The notes beneath the pieces are model-generated. The model worked only from the letters and a program-made list of their open reading frames with translations, was not told the origin of the DNA and ran no database searches. From the NCBI GenBank assembly GCA_964423615.1, contig CAYRFQ010000101.1, positions 1 to 28,674 of the forward strand: a DNA stretch of 28,674 nt, in the 5' to 3' direction. Every line of letters starts with the position of its first letter. Within the stretch, counting starts at the first letter, position 1. This document shows positions 24,052 to 28,674 of the stretch, piece by piece. The DNA comes from CAYRFQ01 sp964423615. Its GTDB lineage: Bacteria > Planctomycetota > Planctomycetia > Gemmatales > Gemmataceae. Made by a program: the position numbers and the translations under genes.

Positions 24052-25835
24052 GAAACAATCGAAAGCTGGAGGAGCGGCGCTGCTGGTGCAGGTTCCCGGG
24101 CAGAGCGGTCGAGCACGGAATCAACAAGGTAGTAGAGCAACTCACGAAGTTCGACGGGCTCGACATCGTCCGCGAGCGATTCGGCACGGGCTTGATACTT
24201 TTCAACAAGTCGTTCGGCCTTCTCGAAGACCTTTGCAGCCGTGAAAATCTCTCGTACACGAGAAACGAGGATATCGTCGCTCACGCCGGGTTGATCTTGT
24301 TGAAGAAGAGACAACAATTCTTCGCGCACAACCGATTCACTAACTTCCAGAGCGAGCGCCAGAAGCAATGTTGGTCGAGCTGCGAGGACGTCTTGTCCGA
24401 CGAGCATTTTATTGTCGCTGTCGCCTTCCCAGTCCTTGAGGTCGTTCAAGATTTGAAATGCGACCCCGAGATTTTTACTGAATTCCGTGACCATTTTCTC
24501 GTACTTCTCGACCGGACCAGCAAGACGCAAGCCCGAAAACAAAGCTGCTTCGAAGGCTGGCGAGGTTTTCAGGGCATATATTTTTAATGCATCGAGTGGT
24601 GTCAAAGTCTTGTCCTTCGCGTCTCGCCAAAGTAATTCAGCGCCCTGACCTTCGGACAATTTGAGGTGGGCCTGAGCCAGAGAATCCAGGATATCCGCGG
24701 CGACTTCAGCACCCAGCACCTTACGCTCCCGACTTACCAGACGATACCCGAGACCAATAAGGTAGTCGCCGACATTGATGGCCGTACCAACGCCGTATTG
24801 ACGGTGGAGCGTCTCCCGTCCGTAACGAAATGTGTCGTCGTCTTCGATATCGTCGTGGACGAGCGAGGCTTTGTGGAAAGTTTCGATGGCCAGAGCGACT
24901 CTCTTGATCGAATCAGACAGATCGAGTTGATCCTCACCGTGGGTTGCCGGAGCGCCTCGTAGTGCGTCATACGCTGCAAGTGTCACGAATGGACGCGATC
25001 GCTTCCCCCCCTGGGCTAGCCAGTCGTAAGCGATGGTTTCGTGCATCACGAGCGGGTCGGCTGATTGGGAATTCTTAGCATTTGCTCGAAGCCGAGGGGC
25101 CAAGTGGCTCAACTCAGGTTCTTCGCAAGCCCGATAGGCGGCTCGCATCAAGTGAACATACGAGCGAGTTTTAACCGTTGGCTCGGGAGTCTTCAGGTCG
25201 ATCAACTCCGCCACCCAATCTTCGTCTACGGAAGTATTGCGGCAGTTACTCGAGAGCAATGGCGTTGCCACGCAGGGGATTCCGGCAAGGAGGATCTTAT
25301 CGATCGCCTTCTCTAGGACGTTCAAACAGGCCACGCCCACGATGGCGTCGATGTGTCCGCTGACGATGATCTTGAGAACGATTGGCGTCCCCTCGGAGAC
25401 GAGAACCTTATAACCCAAGTCCTCTGCCTTTGTTTTGAAGTCGGCAACCGAACACGCCCCGCATTGTCTGCAGTCGAGGCCGAATTCATCGTAGTCGGCT
25501 GGACACCCTTCAGCGTGCTTGAGGCAGTGCGGCAACAGAAGCATCCGGCGATGAAATGGAACAGCCTGGACTTGCTCTCTCCAAAACTCGTTGGCGATGC
25601 AAACCATTGCGAAGCCGAGATATTGCTCACTCAACTCGAGTCGCTTCAAGAGGTGTTCCCCCATCTCCCGGAGTTCGACCTTCGTGACGGGATTGGTTTT
25701 GTCGAGTGGTGAGGCGAAATTGGCGGCCTCGGCGCGGATCTTGTCGCGCTCCGCGCGAACTTGAGGGACGTCTTTGAGATGCGCAGTGCTCTCGCGTTTT
25801 TTCTTCTTGGGTGTCGTCTCGGCAGCGGTAGACAC
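24048..25835 (-). CDS. DUF116-polyprenyl diphosphate synthase fusion
   Basis: This is a 595-residue two-domain protein starting at GTG behind a GAGGA site. Residues about 55-215 are DUF116, with a cysteine cluster (LLLPHCLKHAEGC, then CRQCGAC at 122-128) and GVACLNVLEKAI, likely metal or cluster binding. Residues about 225-575 are a trans-isoprenyl diphosphate synthase: GGKRSRP, the first aspartate-rich motif DDIED (328-332), GRETLHRQYG, GDYL, KTSPAFEAAL and the second motif NDLKD (464-468), where the first Asp is Asn. It would condense IPP with allylic diphosphates (C15-C20 or longer). The SHC-like cyclase gene lies 279 bp upstream. Product length cannot be set by eye. Confidence 0.92.
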   Translation of the reverse strand: MSTAAETTPKKKKRESTAHLKDVPQVRAERDKIRAEAANFASPLDKTNPVTKVELREMGEHLLKRLELSEQYLGFAMVCIANEFWREQVQAVPFHRRMLLLPHCLKHAEGCPADYDEFGLDCRQCGACSVADFKTKAEDLGYKVLVSEGTPIVLKIIVSGHIDAIVGVACLNVLEKAIDKILLAGIPCVATPLLSSNCRNTSVDEDWVAELIDLKTPEPTVKTRSYVHLMRAAYRACEEPELSHLAPRLRANAKNSQSADPLVMHETIAYDWLAQGGKRSRPFVTLAAYDALRGAPATHGEDQLDLSDSIKRVALAIETFHKASLVHDDIEDDDTFRYGRETLHRQYGVGTAINVGDYLIGLGYRLVSRERKVLGAEVAADILDSLAQAHLKLSEGQGAELLWRDAKDKTLTPLDALKIYALKTSPAFEAALFSGLRLAGPVEKYEKMVTEFSKNLGVAFQILNDLKDWEGDSDNKMLVGQDVLAARPTLLLALALEVSESVVREELLSLLQQDQPGVSDDILVSRVREIFTAAKVFEKAERLVEKYQARAESLADDVEPVELRELLYYLVDSVLDRSAREPAPAAPLLQLSIVS

Positions 25836-26114
25836 AATGGTATCCTCAAGGCAAATTTAGAGTCAGGTCGCAGGTAATTTGGAGAGGTGTTGGTGGTGTT
25901 GCAGTCGTCACTCGGTTGAGAATTCACGCACTCTAAATAGACGACCAGCAATGGATTAGTATTGGAGACCGAATCATAACGATTCACAGCAATCACTTGC
26001 CTTCCTGTCTGGCCCGGCGGTAAAAACGGGATATGGGTGGGAAAAGCAACTCGATCCGCCTTTCAAATCGTAAATGGTTCGAATAGCTGACGTCTTCCGG
26101 CCTCCTTCAACAGG

Positions 26115-28046
26115 CTATTTTCCATAACGTATTTCCGTTAGCACTCGTCTTTCACGAGCGCAGCCCAGTGCGGCCACAGTAAACACTATCGGATACATTT
26201 TCTCAAAATACCACAGTTTTGCAAAGTAAAAACCGATGGGCGTGGGTGCAGCAAGTCTTCCCCTCTCCACTTGCTCGACGAGCCACAGAAGTCCTTTATT
26301 CACCGCAGTGTCGGTCTCCCGACCAGTCTCTAGGAGGGCCTCCACGGCTAGAGCTGTTTCTTCGATGCTCGATGGAGTTCCTCTACCAGCGCCCCAACCT
26401 CCGTCCTCGTTTTGGTTGGTCAGCAACCATTCGACTCCCTTACGAGCTTGTTCCTGATACATCCTATCGAGATCGCGATAGGCGGCCAATACTTTGGCAG
26501 TTCCGTACGTCGGGTTGATGTCATCGGGAGCATGTTGATTCCCGAACCAAAGAGGTAACCACGAGCCATCGGAACGTTGTTGTTTCGCAAGGTATCGGAA
26601 GCCCCGTTCGGTAGCTCCTTTGTATTGTTTTAGCGAAGGGATAGGAATCGTACGGCCCTCGTGTACGATATAAGGTTTCGCATTGGCTTTTTCCGACTCA
26701 GGCGTTAGTCGAGATTGCCAAACGTGCAAGGCCCGGAGGGCGTGGGCCGTCAAATCTGTTCCGCTCCGATCAAACGGTAAGGCACCCCACCCACGACAAA
26801 ACGTTGGCCATCCTCCATCGGAATTTTGTAGCCTCAATAGCCAATTTACTCCAGCGCACGACTGAAGTTCTGCGTTATCCTTTTTCGTGTCGTTTTCGGC
26901 AACGTCCACGTTGGTCGATCCTTTGTTGGCCGATCTCGAAGTACTTCGCTCGCTCGTAATCAAGTGCGAGATGGCAAGCAACGCACCAGGTGTGTCATCT
27001 GAATCGGGGACTCCACCGGGAAGCGGAGTCCATGCCCACGCACCGGGCTCGGCTCCAGTATAAGGATGCCTGCTGCGATATTGCTGGGAAAGAAGCCAAC
27101 CTAAAAGCTCTTCGTGTTGTGCTATGTGTTGTAGTTCGTTCCCCGACGCCAAGGAATTGATTGCCAGTGTGGTGACCCAAGTTGACAAGTGGGTGTCAAT
27201 CGGCCAACTGCCGTCGGAACGCACGTTGCCCAAGAGGAATTCAACGCCCTTGCGTGCAACAGGCCCGTCGCCCTCTCCGATGGCTGCCAGACTCAGCGTT
27301 ACGAAACTCGTCAACGGGGCTGCCTCAAGAAATCCACCATTGGAGGGTTGGATTTTTTCCAAGACTGTAAGACTGCGGTTTCGAGCCAGCCATCGAATGA
27401 TGCGCACTATCGGATTCCACGGTGGACGGTGTCGATGGATGCACTGGCCGATGGCGATCAGAGCAGGCAAGGCATAACTGACGACGTGGAGCCTGAGCAT
27501 GGCGAACCACGACTGGGGAAAACACGCTAACTCAAAGGGTAGGTGTGGAACTTCTTTCCAATCCACTAAACCTGCCAGTGCACAAGTCGTTAGAATAGGC
27601 ACCGAAAACGTCCGGTCCTTGCCGTAGCGAGCGCGAACGGCCTCAGCGAGTTTTGCCGGCGTCCGGCCGTATCGTTCTCCGAGCCAATCTTCGAGACGCT
27701 GTAGAGTGTGGGCGTATTTTTTTGTGGTTTGGGTAATGTGCAATGCTGAGCGGACCAACATTGTCGTGGAAATATTGCTGAAGCTTTTTACGGTGTCCCC
27801 AAAACCACCGTCTGCGTTTTGATTTGCCACAAGCCAATTGAGGCCACCCATTATCAGGCTATCGAATGGCCCTGAGTTTGGAACACGCTGTTGGACCATT
27901 GACAACGCCATGACTGCGGTTGCTGTCGAGAGCGCTGACGTGGACAACTCGCCTTCCCAGTATCCGCTGGAATGGCGTTCAGCCAGCAAACTCTCAAGGG
28001 CTGTTTGGTAGGCGGCTTCAAGACGCTCGAATGGGACAATCGACAT
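26115..28046 (-). CDS. Squalene-hopene-cyclase-like class II terpene cyclase
   Basis: This is an alpha/alpha-barrel terpene cyclase of about 643 residues, close to the ~630 of bacterial SHC. The ATG at 28046 is chosen because MSIVPFERLEAAYQTALESLLAERHSSGYWEG fits the family's start. The frame runs to 28175, but those 43 residues look untranslated. Several QW repeats are visible: NADGGFGD, SDGSWPI, SDGGWPT, SDGSWLPLWFG and EDGGWGAG. The protonating motif is DSDDT at 348-352, equivalent to DVDDT of SHC. The C-terminus has YPIVFTVAALG, like YPYVFPLLALGRY. The region that reads GRWGVNYIYGTG in SHC is LWFGNQHAPDDINPTYGT here, with an insertion, so the substrate or product may differ from squalene/hopene. 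Confidence 0.88.
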   Translation of the reverse strand: MSIVPFERLEAAYQTALESLLAERHSSGYWEGELSTSALSTATAVMALSMVQQRVPNSGPFDSLIMGGLNWLVANQNADGGFGDTVKSFSNISTTMLVRSALHITQTTKKYAHTLQRLEDWLGERYGRTPAKLAEAVRARYGKDRTFSVPILTTCALAGLVDWKEVPHLPFELACFPQSWFAMLRLHVVSYALPALIAIGQCIHRHRPPWNPIVRIIRWLARNRSLTVLEKIQPSNGGFLEAAPLTSFVTLSLAAIGEGDGPVARKGVEFLLGNVRSDGSWPIDTHLSTWVTTLAINSLASGNELQHIAQHEELLGWLLSQQYRSRHPYTGAEPGAWAWTPLPGGVPDSDDTPGALLAISHLITSERSTSRSANKGSTNVDVAENDTKKDNAELQSCAGVNWLLRLQNSDGGWPTFCRGWGALPFDRSGTDLTAHALRALHVWQSRLTPESEKANAKPYIVHEGRTIPIPSLKQYKGATERGFRYLAKQQRSDGSWLPLWFGNQHAPDDINPTYGTAKVLAAYRDLDRMYQEQARKGVEWLLTNQNEDGGWGAGRGTPSSIEETALAVEALLETGRETDTAVNKGLLWLVEQVERGRLAAPTPIGFYFAKLWYFEKMYPIVFTVAALGCARERRVLTEIRYGK

Positions 28047-28674
28047 GATCGAACTTGAGGGGAAGAGTGTTGTAGCGAGTTGGAATTCCACATCCAAGAT
28101 TATATTGTTAGATGAGAAATAACCAATGGTGTGATCCAACGCCCTCCCTGACGCACTTCTTGGACCTTGTGTCATCAGAATTGAGGGCGATACTGTTCGG
28201 TGACTTCAGGTCAGGGGGACGACTTTTCTATATCCCGCCAAGAACACTACAACAACTGAGGAGACAAAAAACGCATCGTTCCACTGTTGACTTCCTTGAG
28301 GGAAGGGGGATTACGTGAAATCGAGCAACGATTGTGCTAGAAGTTGGCATAGCTGACCTGAAACATTATTTGGTCACTCCGCGACATTGGCCTTTCAAGA
28401 ATCGAATGAGGTCAAGATTGAAGAATTGAAACAGCTGGTACAAACGATGAAAATAGCTTGATCGCCAGCTAAACTTGGTTTTCTCAAAAAGACCGAACAA
28501 GAAACTCAATCGAATTACTTAAGGTAACGCGACTAGCTGAGGATTCAGTAACGGTTTCCAGTCACCTCGCCGTGAGTTATCTCACTAGTTCTCATGGAAA
28601 ATAAGGACACTTTAGCAGGAGTAGTGGTGATATTCGCGTTTTGCAGCCATAAGTTGTTTTCTGCCAGGAAGTTT
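28047..28674. other. Intergenic region at the window end
   Basis: I see no convincing gene between the cyclase start and the window edge. A 68-codon frame at 28112-28318 (+) has non-coding composition. A 34-codon open stretch at 28357-28461 has protein-like composition (LAFQESNEVKIEELKQLVQT) but lacks a start and may be a gene remnant. Confidence 0.4.
28594..28674 (+). CDS. Possible start of a gene running off the window
   Basis: The frame from the ATG at 28594 reads MENKDTLAGVVVIFAFCSHK and stays open to the window edge. It suggests the start of a hydrophobic N-terminus. No Shine-Dalgarno precedes it. Only 27 codons are visible, so this is weak. Confidence 0.2.
   Translation, partial: MENKDTLAGVVVIFAFCSHKLFSARKF

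Noticed and set aside
28112..28318. 68-codon plus-strand frame upstream of the cyclase
   Set aside because: Composition is non-coding, it has no RBS, and it overlaps the cyclase leader.

Overview
The window looks like chromosomal DNA of a planctomycete (Planctomycetota). The main reasons are a sulfatase paired with its own formylglycine-generating enzyme, a large squalene-hopene-cyclase-like protein near a polyprenyl synthase carrying an extra DUF116 domain, many weak or absent Shine-Dalgarno sequences, and frequent GTG/TTG starts. This placement is an inference from gene content. No rRNA, tRNA, CRISPR array, insertion sequence or phage gene was recognised.

Layout. Positions 100-4241 (+) hold an MscS channel, a membrane-anchored formylglycine-generating enzyme and the sulfatase it presumably activates; a 12-bp hairpin follows. 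Positions 4441-7042 (+) hold an acidic 65-residue one-pass membrane protein, overlapping by GTGA a SAM hydrolase of the DUF62 family, then a zinc-ribbon membrane protein. After about 590 bp without a convincing gene come an Rrf2 regulator without the usual cysteine cluster and a DUF429 protein (7636-8925). Positions 9113-15349 (+) hold an ArsR regulator behind an operator-like dyad, then a tripartite exporter: ABC protein, HlyD adaptor and TolC-like outer-membrane protein. The ABC subunit has lost its Walker B glutamate, and the hlyD-tolC gap contains strong inverted repeats.

Positions 15390-21333 form a cation-homeostasis block: an NhaR-like LysR regulator (-), a short ribosome-hibernation factor (+) with a terminator, a CaCA cation exchanger (+), a CPA2 antiporter with a TrkA-N/RCK domain (+), and a second CPA2 antiporter with a CBS pair (-) whose stop codon overlaps that of its convergent neighbour.

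The minus strand from 28046 down to 21987 carries an SHC-like class II terpene cyclase, a DUF116-polyprenyl synthase fusion, a chorismate-lyase-like protein coupled to it by an ATGA overlap, a 44-residue membrane peptide with a strong ribosome binding site, and a cysteine desulfurase. This isoprenoid block is the best candidate for an undescribed pathway: prenyl diphosphate supply, a DxDD cyclase and a chorismate-lyase-fold protein lie side by side. A 32-codon ORF with a perfect Shine-Dalgarno sits alone at 21808-21906.
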